A stretch of 5,596 bases of DNA. Origin: Bacillota bacterium. GTDB lineage: Bacteria > Bacillota > UBA4882 > UBA8346. Of the stretch, positions 5,428-5,596 are shown piece by piece. The notes beneath the pieces are model-generated. The model saw only the letters and a program-made list of their open reading frames with translations, did not search any database and was not told where the DNA came from. The DNA lies in the NCBI GenBank assembly GCA_023400055.1, contig JAEXFN010000012.1, positions 1-5,596 of the forward strand. Reading direction: 5' to 3'. A program made the translations under genes and the position numbers. The number at the start of each line of letters is the position of its first letter. The first letter of the stretch is position 1.

Positions 5428-5596
5428 CTCGCTGAGTGACTGAGCGAGCTTGCTGAGCGACTGAAAGAGCTTGCTGAGCGACTGAAAGAGCTTGCTGAGT
5501 GACTGAGCGAGCTTGCTGAGCGACTGAAAGAGCTTGCTGAGCGACTGAAAGAGCTTGCTGAGTGACTGAGCGAGCTTGCTGAGTGACTGAGCGAGC
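5428..5596. repeat. Tandem array of 21-bp units, continuing past the window end
   Basis: Eight complete 21-bp units run from 5428 to 5595, and a ninth begins at 5596. There are two variants: A (CTTGCTGAG-TGACTGAGCGAG) and B (CTTGCTGAG-CGACTGAAAGAG). They differ at unit positions 10, 17 and 18, and the differences are always linked. The order is A B B A B B A A, so the first six units form two 63-bp blocks. The first unit has CTC instead of CTT. With the preceding G and the following C it forms GCTCGCT and AGCGAGC arms (5427-5433 and 5443-5449), an inverted repeat. All three minus-strand frames are open across the array, while every plus-strand frame is interrupted by TGA. In one minus frame the units read LAQSLSK (A) and LFQSLSK (B). 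The array shares no sequence with the one at 1-250. Confidence 0.95.

Noticed and set aside
5427..5449. Resemblance to a viral inverted terminal repeat (GCTCGCT...AGCGAGC)
   Set aside because: The similarity is limited to a short GC-rich inverted repeat that arises from the 21-bp unit; no viral gene or terminal hairpin structure is present.
1..5596. Transposon or insertion sequence with the arrays as its ends
   Set aside because: The two arrays are unrelated in sequence, no transposase or integrase is encoded, and no target-site duplication can be seen.

Overview
The window looks like a bacterial chromosome segment holding one carbohydrate-uptake operon on the plus strand, with a short-period tandem repeat array at each end. 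The genes are GC-rich and led by strong AGGAGG-type ribosome-binding sites (weaker for the third gene). The operon ends in a classic rho-independent terminator. The binding protein carries a signal peptide with no lipobox, which hints at a diderm cell. Together these fit a diderm lineage of Bacillota or a similar group, but this is inference and no taxonomic marker gene is present.

Layout. Positions 1-250 are an AT-rich array of 21-bp units arranged in a 63-bp higher-order repeat; it contains three perfect TTATCCACA (DnaA-box consensus) words and a fourth relaxed match. Positions 251-571 are a non-coding leader with short direct repeats, a palindrome and a plausible -10 element. Four co-directional genes follow: an extracellular sugar-binding protein (572-1900), two MalF/MalG-type permeases (1969-2919 and 2940-3821) and a cytosolic FAD-dependent oxidoreductase of the FAD_oxidored type (3855-5168). 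A strong stem-loop lies between the binding protein and the first permease. A terminator at 5211-5247 closes the unit. After about 180 bp with nothing recognisable, a second, unrelated 21-bp array starts at 5428 and runs off the right edge.

How the genes work together. The binding protein would capture an oligosaccharide or related compound outside the membrane and deliver it to the two-subunit CUT1-type channel. No ATPase is encoded here, so a shared MsmK/UgpC-type ATPase from elsewhere in the genome is the likely energiser. The FAD enzyme probably acts on the imported compound or a product of it; neither its substrate nor that of the transporter can be read from the sequence.

The most unusual content is the pair of arrays. 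Their sequences are unrelated, yet both have a 21-bp period (about two helical turns, and seven codons), both show 63-bp super-periodicity, and both are free of stop codons in at least one minus-strand frame. One of them doubles as a phased cluster of DnaA-box-like words.
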